A stretch of DNA of 64,000 nucleotides from Nocardia sputorum (lineage in GTDB: Bacteria > Actinomycetota > Actinomycetes > Mycobacteriales > Mycobacteriaceae). A program made the position numbers and the translations under genes. Location: contig NZ_AP026978.1 of NCBI RefSeq assembly GCF_027924405.1, forward strand, positions 1,922,001 to 1,986,000, given 5' to 3'. The first letter of the stretch is position 1; every line of letters begins with the position of its first letter. This document shows positions 36,547-45,526 of this stretch, in pieces. Below the pieces are notes generated by a model. It was not told the origin of the DNA, ran no database searches, and worked only from the letters and a program-made list of their open reading frames with translations.

Positions 36547-37239
36547 ATGCCTTGGAGCGACGACAACGCAGGATCGGACGACCGCACCGGGCTCGACGTG
36601 CCCGACCGTGACGAGGAACGTGCCGAGCAGACCCTCCTCGAACAACTCGGCGGTTTCAGCGGCCTGATCTACTCGACGCTCCCCGTCGTCGTGTTCGTTC
36701 CCGTGAACAGCTTCGCCGGGCTGGCCGCCGCGATCTGGTCGGCCCTCGGAGTGGCCGCCGCCATACTCCTGTGGCGTCTGGTGCGTCGCGATCCCGTACA
36801 GCCCGCCATCTCAGGATTCTTCGGCGTCGGCATCTGCGCTTTCATCGCCTACCGGATGGGCGAGGCCAAGGGGTTCTTCCTCTTCGGCATCTACACCAGC
36901 CTTGTGTACGCGGGGGTGTTCCTCGCGTCCATCCTGGTCCGCAGACCGCTGGTCGGCGTCATCTGGGGTGTGCTGAACGGTCATGGGTCCGACTGGCGGT
37001 CGGATCCGCGCTCGGTGCGCCTCTACGATCTGGCCACCGCCACGTGGATCCTGGTGTTCGGGGCGCGCTATCTGGTGCAGTCGCAGCTCTACGACACCGA
37101 CCGCACCGGCTGGCTGGCCTTCGCTCGCATCGCGATGGGCTGGCCGCTGACCGCGGTGGCGCTGGGCGTCACCATCTGGGCGGTGCGGCGTGCGGGCCAC
37201 CTGCCCGCCAAGTCGGTGGCCGCGGCCGGGCCGGTCTGA
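36547..37239 (+). CDS. DUF3159 multi-pass membrane protein
   Basis: This 230-residue protein corresponds to mycobacterial Rv2693c. An acidic N-terminal 40 residues precede the DUF3159 domain with about six hydrophobic segments (for example LIYSTLPVVVFVPVNSFAG and AFIAYRMGEAKGFFLFGIYTSL). The motif YDLATATWILVFGARYLVQSQLYD is characteristic. It forms an operon with the OB-fold gene. Its function is unknown, although its position beside ceoBC in many genomes suggests a membrane or ion-related role. Confidence 0.92.
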   Translation: MPWSDDNAGSDDRTGLDVPDRDEERAEQTLLEQLGGFSGLIYSTLPVVVFVPVNSFAGLAAAIWSALGVAAAILLWRLVRRDPVQPAISGFFGVGICAFIAYRMGEAKGFFLFGIYTSLVYAGVFLASILVRRPLVGVIWGVLNGHGSDWRSDPRSVRLYDLATATWILVFGARYLVQSQLYDTDRTGWLAFARIAMGWPLTAVALGVTIWAVRRAGHLPAKSVAAAGPV

Positions 37240-37277
37240 GCGTTGACCCGGCGCTCGCGCCCGGCGAAAACCACAGG

Positions 37278-37295
37278 GGTGGGATAAGTCCCACC
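37278..37295 (+). terminator. hairpin terminator after the DUF3159 gene
   Basis: GGTGGGA and TCCCACC pair perfectly around the loop TAAG, 38 bases beyond the DUF3159 stop. A second hairpin, CCACC with GGTGG (37314-37327), follows. They separate the OB-fold/DUF3159 unit from the sigma-factor gene. Confidence 0.6.
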
Positions 37296-37404
37296 GCCGA
37301 GGTGAATGCTTCCCCACCCTGGGGTGGCTGGTCGCTCTCCCGAGTTCGTCAGACGATCTATGCGTACCGAAAACACGCACTGATCGGCAAGAAAGGACTC
37401 GGAC

Positions 37405-38031
37405 GTGGCTACCGAGCACAACACCGCGGCGCTGCCCAAGACCCACAACCCCGCTCTCTCGGAGAGCCGGCGGGTATCGGCCGAACTGGACAAGCTGATC
37501 GGCCCGGCGGCCGCGGGCGATCGCCAGGCGGTCGCCGAGATCATCCGGATCGTGCACCCGCTGGTGCGGCGCTACTGCGGCGCGCGCCTGGGCAACACGG
37601 CGCATCTACAGGTCACCGCCGATGACGTGGTGCAGGAAGTCCTGCTGGCCACCGTGAACGCCATTCCGCGCTACCGCGATCAAGGCAAGTCCTTCCTGGC
37701 CTTCGTCTACGGCATCGCGGCCAACAAGGTCGCCGACGCGTTCCGCCGCTCACAGCAGCACCCCGCCTACCCGATGGCCGACGTGCCGGACTACGCGTCC
37801 TCCGCCGCCGGACCGGAAGAGTGGGCGCTGGCCTCCGAACGACGCGCCGCCACAAAGGAACTCATGAAGGTGCTGGCCCCCGCGCATCGTGAGGTGCTGG
37901 TGATGCGCATCGTGCTCGGCTGGTCGGCGGCGCAGACCGCCGAGGCCATCGGCACCAGCCCGGGCGTGGTGCGGGTGATGCAGCACCGCGCGCTGAACAA
38001 GCTGCGCGCGGAGCTGCGACTGGCCGCCTAG
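37405..38031 (+). CDS. ECF-type sigma factor (SigD/ShbA-like)
   Basis: The protein has 208 residues. Region 2 contains LQVTADDVVQEVLLATVNAIPRYRDQG followed by FLAFVYGIAANKVADAFRR. Region 4 is the helix-turn-helix REVLVMRIVLGWSAAQTAEAIGTSPGVVRVMQHRAL. This pattern is that of mycobacterial SigD and streptomycete ShbA, sigma factors lacking a SnoaL-type tail. It starts at GTG 37405. No anti-sigma gene is adjacent, unlike the usual SigD-RsdA arrangement. In mycobacteria no sigma factor lies between the DUF3159 gene and ceoC, so this is a nocardia-type insertion in a conserved block. Confidence 0.9.
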   Translation: MATEHNTAALPKTHNPALSESRRVSAELDKLIGPAAAGDRQAVAEIIRIVHPLVRRYCGARLGNTAHLQVTADDVVQEVLLATVNAIPRYRDQGKSFLAFVYGIAANKVADAFRRSQQHPAYPMADVPDYASSAAGPEEWALASERRAATKELMKVLAPAHREVLVMRIVLGWSAAQTAEAIGTSPGVVRVMQHRALNKLRAELRLAA

Positions 38032-38081
38032 TGCTCCGGCGGCGCTTCGCCGACGATCCGCGTCCGGCCGTATACGGGGAG

Positions 38082-38753
38082 TTATGGCCTGATGCCGTAG
38101 TTGGCGAGTTCCAGCCGGAGGTCTTCCTCGGCCTCCACCGAAGTGACGAACAGCAGCTCGTCGTCGCCTTCCAGCGCGTCGTCGGGCTGCGGCACGATCA
38201 CCCGGCCGCCGCGCAGGATGGTCACCAAGGCGGCGTCGCGGGGCAGGGTGAGCGTGCGCACCGGTTTGCCGGCCAGCGAGGTGTCCGCGGGCAGCGTCAT
38301 CTCGACCAGATTCGCCTGGCCCTGGCGCAGCGTCATCAGCCGCACCAGGTCACCGACGGACACCGCTTCCTCGACCAGGGAGGCGAGCAGCCGTGGTGTG
38401 GACACCGCGACGTCCACACCCCAGGAACCGTCGAAAAGCCATTCGTTGCGCGGATCGTTCACCCGAGCCACCACCCGGCGCACCCCGAACTCGGTCTTGG
38501 CCAGCAGGCTGTGCACCAGGTTCGCCTTGTCGTCACCCGTGGCCGCGATGACGACCTCGTAGGTCTGCAGCCCCGCCTGCTCCAGCAGGGCCAGTTCGCA
38601 CGCGTCGGCGTGCACCCAGACCGCGTCCGGGATGGCGGCGGCATCGATGTGTTCGAGCTGACGCTCCAGGAGCATGACCCGGTGCCCGCCGCGCAGGAGT
38701 TCCCTGGCGATCGATCGGCCGACAGCGCCCGCTCCGGCGATGGCCACTTTCAT
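38082..38753 (-). CDS. ceoC: TrkA-family K+ channel/uptake regulator CeoC
   Basis: This is a 223-residue cytoplasmic RCK protein. The N-terminal Rossmann domain has GAGAVGRSIARELLRGGH (NAD-binding) and HADACELALLEQAG, and the C-terminal RCK_C domain has RTLTLPRDAALVTILRGGRVI. With ceoB it forms a two-gene unit; the ceoB stop lies two bases before its start. In mycobacteria CeoB and CeoC regulate potassium uptake. No membrane subunit is adjacent. Confidence 0.93.
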   Translation of the reverse strand: MKVAIAGAGAVGRSIARELLRGGHRVMLLERQLEHIDAAAIPDAVWVHADACELALLEQAGLQTYEVVIAATGDDKANLVHSLLAKTEFGVRRVVARVNDPRNEWLFDGSWGVDVAVSTPRLLASLVEEAVSVGDLVRLMTLRQGQANLVEMTLPADTSLAGKPVRTLTLPRDAALVTILRGGRVIVPQPDDALEGDDELLFVTSVEAEEDLRLELANYGIRP

Positions 38754-38755
38754 GT

Positions 38756-39421
38756 TCAGTCCTCGCTCGCTGGGGGCTTCGCGGCCAGGGCGACGGCCTC
38801 GCCCACGGCACCGGATGCGGCGGCCACGTAGACGATGTCGTCGGCCTGGATGATGGTCTTCTTGTCGGGCAGCAGTGCCTGGCCGAACCGGATGATGAAC
38901 GCGACCCGGGCGGCGATGGTCTGCTCCAAGTCGCGCACGGTGCGGCCGTACCACTCCTCGTGCAGCGTCAGCTGGGTCACGGCAACCGTTCCGGTCGGGT
39001 CACGCCAGGTGGTGGTGCCGGTGTCGCCGATGAGCGCGCGCAGGAAGCGGTCGGTGGTCCACGGGACCGTGGCGATGGTCGGGATGCCGAGCCGCTCGTA
39101 GACCGCGGCGCGCTTGGCGTCGTAGATGCGGGCGACCACCCGCTCGACCCCGAACATCTCCCGGGCGACCCGGGCGGAGATGATGTTCGAGTTGTCGCCG
39201 GAGGAGACCGCCGCGAACGCGTCGGCCCGTTCGATTCCCGCCTTTATCAGCACATCTCGATCGAATCCGACCCCCGTCACCCGCTCGCCGGGAAAATCGG
39301 ACCCCAGCCGCAGGAAGGAACTGGAGTCCCGGTCGATCACGGTGACTTCGTGACCTACGCGGACCAGGGCATGGGCCAGCGACGAGCCGACGCGCCCGCA
39401 CCCCATGATCACTACGTACAC
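38756..39421 (-). CDS. ceoB: TrkA-family K+ uptake regulator CeoB
   Basis: The protein has 221 residues. The RCK_N domain has the NAD-binding GCGRVGSSLAHALVRVGHEV and IDRD. The middle contains FAAVSSGDNSNIISARVAREMFG. The RCK_C domain (about 140-215) has RTVRDLEQTIAARVAFIIRFG. The GTG at 39421 was chosen for its GAGG and because it places the dinucleotide motif at the N-terminus; the longer frame to 39544 is antisense to the permease. It is divergent from the APC permease, an arrangement conserved in mycobacteria. Confidence 0.93.
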   Translation of the reverse strand: MYVVIMGCGRVGSSLAHALVRVGHEVTVIDRDSSSFLRLGSDFPGERVTGVGFDRDVLIKAGIERADAFAAVSSGDNSNIISARVAREMFGVERVVARIYDAKRAAVYERLGIPTIATVPWTTDRFLRALIGDTGTTTWRDPTGTVAVTQLTLHEEWYGRTVRDLEQTIAARVAFIIRFGQALLPDKKTIIQADDIVYVAAASGAVGEAVALAAKPPASED

Positions 39422-39582
39422 CGTGCAACCTCGTTCCTGGAACCATGGTGTTCGGTCTGCTTTGCTGTTCGGTCGAACGCTACCCGTCGAATGATTCCAC
39501 CGGCCACGTTCCCCCTCCAGCCGGCGAGCAAACCTGCGAGCCACGCGCGCGATCCCCCGTGCGGGGGCCTATGCTCGCTCCA

Positions 39583-41571
39583 GTGTCCAAGTTGACGACG
39601 GCAGCGAAGCGAGTGCTGCTGGGCAGGCCTTTCCGTAGCGACTCGCTGGGTCACACGCTGCTGCCGAAGCGAATCGCGCTCCCCGTGTTCGCCTCCGATG
39701 CCATGTCATCGGTGGCCTACGCCCCCGAAGAGATCTTCCTCGTGCTGTCGGCCGCCGGGGTGGCGGCGTACCTGTACGCCCCGTGGGTCGGATTGGCGGT
39801 CGCCTTCGTCATGGCGGTGGTCGTGGCCAGCTACCGGCAGAACGTGCACGCCTACCCCTCCGGCGGCGGCGACTACGAAGTGGCCACGACGAACCTGGGA
39901 CCCAACGCGGGCTTGACGGTCGGCAGCGCGCTGCTGGTCGACTATGTGCTCACCGTCGCGGTATCGATCTCCTCGGCCGCGTCCAACATCGGTTCCGCCA
40001 TTCCGTTCGTCGCCACGCACAAGGTGCTGTTCGCCGTCGTGGCCATCGCCCTGCTCACCGCGATAAACCTGCGCGGCGTGCGGGAATCGGGCACCGCGTT
40101 CGCCATTCCGACCTACGCGTTCATCGTCGGCATGTTCGTCATGCTCGGCTGGGGCCTGTTCCGGATCTTCGTGCTCGGGGAGGAGTTGCGGGCCGAATCG
40201 GCGGGCTTCGGCTTGATCGCCGAACACGAGCACCTCTACGGGCTGGCCTTCGCCTTCCTCATCGCGCGCTCGTTCTCCTCCGGCTGTGCCGCGCTGACCG
40301 GTGTGGAGGCGATCAGCAATGGTGTGCCCGCGTTCCGCAAACCCAAGTCGCGCAATGCCGCCACCACATTGCTGATGCTGGGCACGATCGCGATCGTCTT
40401 GCTGATGGGCATCATCATCCTCGCCCAGAAGATCGGGGTGGTGTACGCGCACAACGTCGAGGACCTGACCGGCGCACCGTCGGACTATCACCAGAAGACG
40501 CTGATCGCCCAGCTCGCCGAGACCGTGTTCGAGGGGTTCCCGCTCGGGTTCTTCTTCATCACGACGGTGACCGCGCTGATCCTCGTGCTCGCCGCGAACA
40601 CGGCGTTCAACGGGTTCCCGGTGCTCGGCTCGATCCTGGCCCAGGACCGTTACCTGCCGCGCCAGCTGCACACCAGAGGCGATCGGCTGGCGTTCAGCAA
40701 CGGCATCCTGTTCCTGTCCGGCGCGGCCATCGCGTTCGTGGTGCTGTTCGGCGCCGAAGTGACCAAGCTGATCCAGCTGTACATCGTGGGCGTGTTCGTG
40801 TCGTTCGTGCTCAGCCAGACCGGCATGCTGCGGCACTGGACCCGCCTGTTGCGCACCGAGACCGACCCGGCGCAGCGCGCGCGGATGAAGCGCTCGCGGG
40901 TGATCAACGCGGTCGGGCTCAGCGCGACCGGAGCGGTGCTGGTGATCGTGCTGATCACCAAGTTCTTCGCGGGCGCCTACATCGCCATCTTCACCATGGT
41001 CGCGATCTTCGTCGTGATGAAAATGATTCGCAGGCATTACGATTCGGTCTCGCGGGAATTGGACGAGCACGAGTGGGACGGCGTGCTGCCCAGCCGTTCG
41101 CATTCCATCGTGCTGGTATCCCGGCTGCATCTGCCCACCCGCCGCGCCCTCGCCTACGCACGCGCCAGTCGCCCGGACACGCTGGAGGCGGTGACGGTGA
41201 ATGTCGACGAGGCCGACACCAGGGCGCTGGTGCGGGAGTGGGAGAACAGCGACATCACGGTGCCGCTCAAGGTGATCGAATCGCCCTATCGCGAGATCAC
41301 CAAGCCGGTGCTCGACTATGTGAAGCGGGTGCGCAAGGACGCCCCGCGCGACGTGGTGACCGTGTTCATCCCCGAATACGTGGTGGGTCATTGGTGGGAG
41401 CAGGTGTTGCACAACCAGAGCGCGCTGCGCTTGAAGGGCAGGCTGCTGTTCGAGCCGGGTGTGATGGTGACCAGCGTGCCGTGGCAGCTGAGCTCCTCCG
41501 CGCGGGCCAGGACGCCCGGAGTGGTGAACGCGCCGGGCGCGGTGCGGCGCGGCTACGAGGACCGGACATGA
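39583..41571 (+). CDS. APC superfamily permease (Rv2690c-like)
   Basis: This is a large amino acid-polyamine-organocation transporter of about 662 residues. The N-terminal signature is LGRPFRSDSLGHTLLPKRIALPVFASDAMSS, followed by about twelve membrane helices (residues 40-480) with the unwound helix GGGDYEVATTNLG. A soluble C-terminal domain of 150 residues begins around HSIVLVSRLHLPTRRALAYARA and resembles a universal-stress-like fold. The GTG at 39583 matches the VSKL-type start of relatives; the ATG at 39571 is possible. Members are linked to potassium or amino acid transport. Its position beside ceoBC supports a potassium link, by inference. Confidence 0.92.
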   Translation: MSKLTTAAKRVLLGRPFRSDSLGHTLLPKRIALPVFASDAMSSVAYAPEEIFLVLSAAGVAAYLYAPWVGLAVAFVMAVVVASYRQNVHAYPSGGGDYEVATTNLGPNAGLTVGSALLVDYVLTVAVSISSAASNIGSAIPFVATHKVLFAVVAIALLTAINLRGVRESGTAFAIPTYAFIVGMFVMLGWGLFRIFVLGEELRAESAGFGLIAEHEHLYGLAFAFLIARSFSSGCAALTGVEAISNGVPAFRKPKSRNAATTLLMLGTIAIVLLMGIIILAQKIGVVYAHNVEDLTGAPSDYHQKTLIAQLAETVFEGFPLGFFFITTVTALILVLAANTAFNGFPVLGSILAQDRYLPRQLHTRGDRLAFSNGILFLSGAAIAFVVLFGAEVTKLIQLYIVGVFVSFVLSQTGMLRHWTRLLRTETDPAQRARMKRSRVINAVGLSATGAVLVIVLITKFFAGAYIAIFTMVAIFVVMKMIRRHYDSVSRELDEHEWDGVLPSRSHSIVLVSRLHLPTRRALAYARASRPDTLEAVTVNVDEADTRALVREWENSDITVPLKVIESPYREITKPVLDYVKRVRKDAPRDVVTVFIPEYVVGHWWEQVLHNQSALRLKGRLLFEPGVMVTSVPWQLSSSARARTPGVVNAPGAVRRGYEDRT

Positions 41572-41590
41572 CGCTCGGGGAGCATTCGGC

Positions 41591-43021
41591 ATGAGCGAGC
41601 GGCGGACCGGCACGTTCGAGGTGCGGCTCGGGCCGCCGGGGCACGGCGGCTTCTGCGTCGCACGGCACGAGGGACGTGTCGTGTTCGTCCGGCACGGACT
41701 GCCCGGCGAGCTGGTGCGGGTGCGGGTCACCGAGGATCGCGGCGGCTCGTTCTGCCGGGCCGACGCCGTCGAGGTGCTCGAGCCGTCCCCGGATCGGGTA
41801 CCGGCCGCTTGCCCGGTGTCCGGTCCCGGTGGCGCCGGATGCTGCGATTTCTCCTTCGCCACACCGGTGGCCCAGCGCGCGTTGAAGGCCGCGGTGGTGG
41901 TCGAACAGTTGCGGCGGTTGGCCGGGATAGAGCGGGAAGTGCTGGTGGAGCCGATCGGCTCCGGCGACGTGATCGGCGGATGGCGCACACGTGTGCGGCT
42001 CGCGGTCGACGCACAGGGTCGCGCGGGCGTGCACCGCTACCGCAGCACCGACGTGATCGCGGATCTGCGGTGTCCGCAACCGGTCGCGGGAGCGCTGGAC
42101 GGGATCGCGGACCGGCAATGGACGCCCGGCGCCGACTTGGTGATCGCGGTGGACGGTGACGGAATCCGGCATGTCGTCGAGCTGGCGCCCGCCGCCGAGG
42201 CCGAGCCGGGCAGTCGCGGCGGAGAGCGGCGCGGCCCGGGCGGCAGCCGGGAGGCAGGTGGCCGGGACAAGCGTGGTGGCGGGGGAGCCGGTCGACGCGA
42301 CCGGCCGCACGGCCGTGACCGGCGCGGGGGACGGCGTGGCGGCGGCGGCGAATGGACTGCCGCGGAGGGCGCCCGCCGCGACGACCGGCGAGCGGCGTCC
42401 GCCCGGCGTGCGGCGGCGCACGCGGCGCGCGACGAGTGGGTGTTCGAGGGCAGCGGGCGGGCGGTCGAGTACGTGGCGGGCCGTCGCTGGGAGGTCGCGG
42501 CGACGGGCTTCTGGCAAGCACACCGCGGTGCGGCGCAACGGTATTCGGATCTGATCGCGGAGTGGTCGGACCTGCGGCCCGGCGGGCGGGCCTGGGATCT
42601 CTACAGCGGCGCGGGGGTCTTCGCCGCGCGGCTCGCCGAGCAGGCCGGACGCACCGGTGTGGTGCTCGCGGTGGAGTCCGCCCGGTCCGCCGTGGCCGAC
42701 GGCGCCGCCGCGCTGCGCGATCTGCCCTGGGTGGAGCTGCGCGCCCAGCGGGTGGAACGCTGGGTGCAAGAACACGTCGGCGGAGCCGCCCCGGATGTCG
42801 TCGTGCTCGACCCACCGCGCGCCGGTGCGGGCAAGGAGGTGATCGGCGCCGTCGCCGCCGGCGGGGCGGCGCGAATCCTCCACGTCGGCTGCGATCCCGC
42901 CGCGTTCGCCCGTGACCTGGGCCTGTATCAGGCCGCGGGCTACCGCCTCGCCGATCTGCGTGCCTTCGACGCTTTCCCCGCGACGCACCACGTGGAATGC
43001 CTGGCGCTGCTGGAGCGGTGA
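41591..43021 (+). CDS. TrmA/RumA-like class I RNA methyltransferase with RG-rich insert
   Basis: The 476-residue protein matches Rv2689c. An N-terminal TRAM-like beta domain is followed by cysteines that may bind an Fe-S cluster (CPVSGPGGAGCCDF near residue 75). The C-terminal methyltransferase domain has AWDLYSGAGVFAARLA, VVLDPPRAG and the catalytic cysteine in HVGCDPAAFARDL. Between the two lies a disordered, arginine/glycine-rich insert of about 75 residues (about 205-280), rich in RGG-type elements. The likely product is a 5-methyluridine in tRNA or rRNA. It ends four bases from the convergent crotonase gene. Confidence 0.9.
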   Translation: MSERRTGTFEVRLGPPGHGGFCVARHEGRVVFVRHGLPGELVRVRVTEDRGGSFCRADAVEVLEPSPDRVPAACPVSGPGGAGCCDFSFATPVAQRALKAAVVVEQLRRLAGIEREVLVEPIGSGDVIGGWRTRVRLAVDAQGRAGVHRYRSTDVIADLRCPQPVAGALDGIADRQWTPGADLVIAVDGDGIRHVVELAPAAEAEPGSRGGERRGPGGSREAGGRDKRGGGGAGRRDRPHGRDRRGGRRGGGGEWTAAEGARRDDRRAASARRAAAHAARDEWVFEGSGRAVEYVAGRRWEVAATGFWQAHRGAAQRYSDLIAEWSDLRPGGRAWDLYSGAGVFAARLAEQAGRTGVVLAVESARSAVADGAAALRDLPWVELRAQRVERWVQEHVGGAAPDVVVLDPPRAGAGKEVIGAVAAGGAARILHVGCDPAAFARDLGLYQAAGYRLADLRAFDAFPATHHVECLALLER

Positions 43022-43025
43022 GCGG

Positions 43026-43829
43026 TCAGTCCTCGTAGACCGGCGGCCTGCGGTCGCGGCGTGCGCGCATCGCCTCGTCGAAATTGCCGGTGGTGAGGCG
43101 GACGTAGAGCTGGGCCGTGCCCTCGTGCTGCATGTGCGATTCGAGTCCGCCCGCCTCCATGCCGCTCCACAGCATGCGTTTGGTGAGCTCGGTGCCCACC
43201 CGGCTGAAGCCGATGATGCGTTCGGCCAGGTCGTAGCAGGTATCCAGCAGTTTCGGCCCTGGCACCGTCCGCGAGACCAGGCCGATGCGTTCGGCTTCGG
43301 TCGCGTCGACGTCGCGGCCGGACAGCATGATCTCGAACGCCCTCGACGCACCGACCGCGCGGGGCAGCAGATAGCTGAGGCCCAGTTCGGCCGAGGTGAG
43401 GCCGTTGTTGATCCCCGCGGCCCGGAAATACGCGTCTTCGGCGGCGATCCGGATGTCGGTGCCGACGGCCAGGCAGAGCCCGCCGCCGATGGCCGCGCCG
43501 TTCACCGCGGCGATCACCGGCTGGTGCATCCGCCGCAGCGCGATCAGCACGTCGTTGAGCAGATCCATCGACCGCCGCGCGACACTGGTGACGGTCAGCC
43601 CGTCGACGTCCGGCACCTTTCCCGCGCTGGTCAGGTCGGCTCCCGAGCAGAAGCCGTGTCCCGCGCCGGTGAGCACGACCACCCGTACGTCGTTGTCGGC
43701 GCGCACCTGCTCGAGCGCCTCGCGCAGCGGAATCATCACGTCGAACGCCATCGCGTTCATCCGTTCGGGCCGATTGAGCGTCACCAGGGCGATATGCGGC
43801 CGTGGTGTGTCGACGAGCACGAACGACAT
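43026..43829 (-). CDS. Enoyl-CoA hydratase/isomerase family protein
   Basis: This is a 267-residue crotonase, positionally equivalent to EchA15 (Rv2679). The oxyanion-hole segments are GAGHGFCSGADL and NGAAIGGGLCLAVGTDIRIA. The usual catalytic glutamate region reads GINNGLTSAELGLSYLLPR, so one glutamate may be present while the other is atypical. The ATG at 43829 follows AGGAGG. It is probably involved in acyl-CoA turnover, substrate unknown. It is divergent from the DUF1330 gene. Confidence 0.92.
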   Translation of the reverse strand: MSFVLVDTPRPHIALVTLNRPERMNAMAFDVMIPLREALEQVRADNDVRVVVLTGAGHGFCSGADLTSAGKVPDVDGLTVTSVARRSMDLLNDVLIALRRMHQPVIAAVNGAAIGGGLCLAVGTDIRIAAEDAYFRAAGINNGLTSAELGLSYLLPRAVGASRAFEIMLSGRDVDATEAERIGLVSRTVPGPKLLDTCYDLAERIIGFSRVGTELTKRMLWSGMEAGGLESHMQHEGTAQLYVRLTTGNFDEAMRARRDRRPPVYED

Positions 43830-43951
43830 GCGACCTCCTGATCGGTGACGACCCCAATATAGGCACGACCGACCCGGCGCAACGGTGAATTCGGGCGCGG
43901 CGCCGCGAATCCCGAGCGGGTCCGCGCAACCGTGCAATTAGAGTCACGGCC

Positions 43952-44251
43952 ATGACCGTGTACGTAATCGCGCAACTGAAGTTCACCGACCGCGCCGCCT
44001 ACGATCGCTACCAGGCGCGCTTCCTGGACGTCTTCGTCCGCTACTCCGGCACGCTGCTGGCCGCCGACGAGTCCCCGCAGACGATCGAGGGTGTCACCGA
44101 CCGCGAGAAGGTGGTCCTGATGTCATTCCCTGACGAGCCCTCCTTCCGTGCCTGGGCCGAATCTCCCGAATATCAGGAGATCTCGAAGGACCGGCACGCG
44201 GGAGCGGACACGGTCAGCCTGCTGGTGCGAGGGCTCGGTCACGGTTCGTGA
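43952..44251 (+). CDS. DUF1330 family protein
   Basis: This is a 99-residue ferredoxin-like (dimeric alpha-beta barrel) protein of the DUF1330 family. Characteristic parts are MTVYVIAQLKFTDRAAYDRY at the start and MSFPDEPSFRAWAESPEYQ in the middle. Relatives are often small stand-alone proteins next to enzymes. The reaction is unknown. The VOC gene begins 25 bases after its stop on the same strand. Confidence 0.88.
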   Translation: MTVYVIAQLKFTDRAAYDRYQARFLDVFVRYSGTLLAADESPQTIEGVTDREKVVLMSFPDEPSFRAWAESPEYQEISKDRHAGADTVSLLVRGLGHGS

Positions 44252-44276
44252 GCCGGATTTCCGGCACGATGGAGCG

Positions 44277-44642
44277 ATGATTCATCACGTCCAATTGTGC
44301 TGTCCCGCAGGCGCGGAAGACCGGCAGCGCGGCTTCTACACCGGAGTTCTGGGGTGGACCGAACTTCCGAAGCCGCCGCTGTTGGCCGCCCGCGGCGGTT
44401 GCTGGTTCCGCGTACCCGGCCGGGGCGGCCCGGATGGCGAACTGCACATCGGCGTGGAAGCCGACTTCCGCCCGGCCACCAAGGCCCATCCGGCGTTCGT
44501 CGCCGACATCGACGCCACGGCCGAAGCGCTCGCGAGCGCCGGGTATCCGGTCGTCTGGGCCGATCCGGCGGAGATTCCGGGGCGACGGCGGTTCCACACC
44601 CACGACGCGGTGGGCAATCGGGTGGAGTTCCTGGCGGGCTGA
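44277..44642 (+). CDS. Single-domain VOC family protein
   Basis: This is a 121-residue VOC/glyoxalase-like protein. The first module starts with IHHVQLCCP and the second with HPAFVADIDATAEAL, and it ends with FHTHDAVGNRVEFLAG, the conserved DPxGNxxEF strand. Histidines and glutamate at the strand ends could form the metal site. Together with the DUF1330 gene it forms a small two-gene unit. The substrate is unknown. Confidence 0.9.
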   Translation: MIHHVQLCCPAGAEDRQRGFYTGVLGWTELPKPPLLAARGGCWFRVPGRGGPDGELHIGVEADFRPATKAHPAFVADIDATAEALASAGYPVVWADPAEIPGRRRFHTHDAVGNRVEFLAG

Positions 44643-44677
44643 AGTCGCCGGGCCGGCGCGATCCGGACGACCGGCCG

Positions 44678-45352
44678 TCAGTCCAGCTGCCAGGTGACGC
44701 GGATCCCCGCGGAGATCTCGCTCTCGCCCAGCTCCACCGGGACGGCGGCGGCGCGATACGCCTCGAGCGGCGCGGACATCGACTGCGCGCGCGGGACCGG
44801 AGGCGCGGCGGCGGTGTTCTCGGTGATCTCGACCACCTCGCCGAGCGAACGCTGCGCGCGTCGCGCGTACTGCTCGGCCTTGGCGAGGGCGTTCTCCCAT
44901 GCGGCGTCGCGGGCGCGCACGAGCAAGGACTCCTGGTCGGCGAAGGCGAGGACGAGACCGCCCAGGCGCACGTCGTCACCGCCCGCCTCGACGCAGTCCG
45001 CGATGACGGTGCCTGGGCCGGGATCGGCATCCTCGCCGATGTCGCGTAACGCGACCGTCAGCGACGTGCTCGCGAGGTATCCGGTGATGCGGCTGCCCTG
45101 TCCCTCGGTCCACACCGTCTCCGTCTGCACCGACAGCCCGCTGGTGGCGATGTCCGCACCCTCCACGCCGTCGGAGCGCAGCGATCGCGCCACCGCGGCC
45201 ACGCGCTCACCGGCCCGGCTGTAGGCGAGCGCGACCTTGCTCGCCCGTGATTCGACCGAGATCGTCACGCGCATCAAGTCCGGGGTGGCGCGGGCGGTGC
45301 CGTGGCCGTAGGTGGTGACGGTGCCTGCGCGCGAATCGGTCTTCTTGGCCAC
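44678..45352 (-). CDS. SIMPL domain-containing protein
   Basis: This is a 224-residue protein of the SIMPL (DUF541) family. It contains VTTYGHGTARATPDLMRVTISVESRA near the start and the helix ARDAAWENALAKAEQYARRAQRSLG, then the conserved strands EVVEITEN and ISAGIRVTWQ. No signal peptide is visible, unlike many SIMPL proteins. The GTG at 45352 has GGGAGAG upstream. It is divergent from dxs. The function of the family is poorly known. Confidence 0.88.
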   Translation of the reverse strand: MAKKTDSRAGTVTTYGHGTARATPDLMRVTISVESRASKVALAYSRAGERVAAVARSLRSDGVEGADIATSGLSVQTETVWTEGQGSRITGYLASTSLTVALRDIGEDADPGPGTVIADCVEAGGDDVRLGGLVLAFADQESLLVRARDAAWENALAKAEQYARRAQRSLGEVVEITENTAAAPPVPRAQSMSAPLEAYRAAAVPVELGESEISAGIRVTWQLD

Positions 45353-45526
45353 GGAACTCTCCCTTGCTCGGGCTGGGACACCCTGCCACCCTAGGCCGGG
45401 TACCGTATGTCGAGGCTCACATTTCGACGCCATGTGGGTTGGTGTGATCGTTCTCGTGCGGGAGCACCAGCCGCCGCTCCGTAGACTGATCGGATCAGAT
45501 GCGCTATCCGGAGGGAGCTAGTTCAG

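Noticed and set aside
41366-43351. 661-residue minus-strand frame across the TrmA-like gene
   Set aside because: No recognisable domain; it overlaps a complete plus-strand methyltransferase with all motifs.
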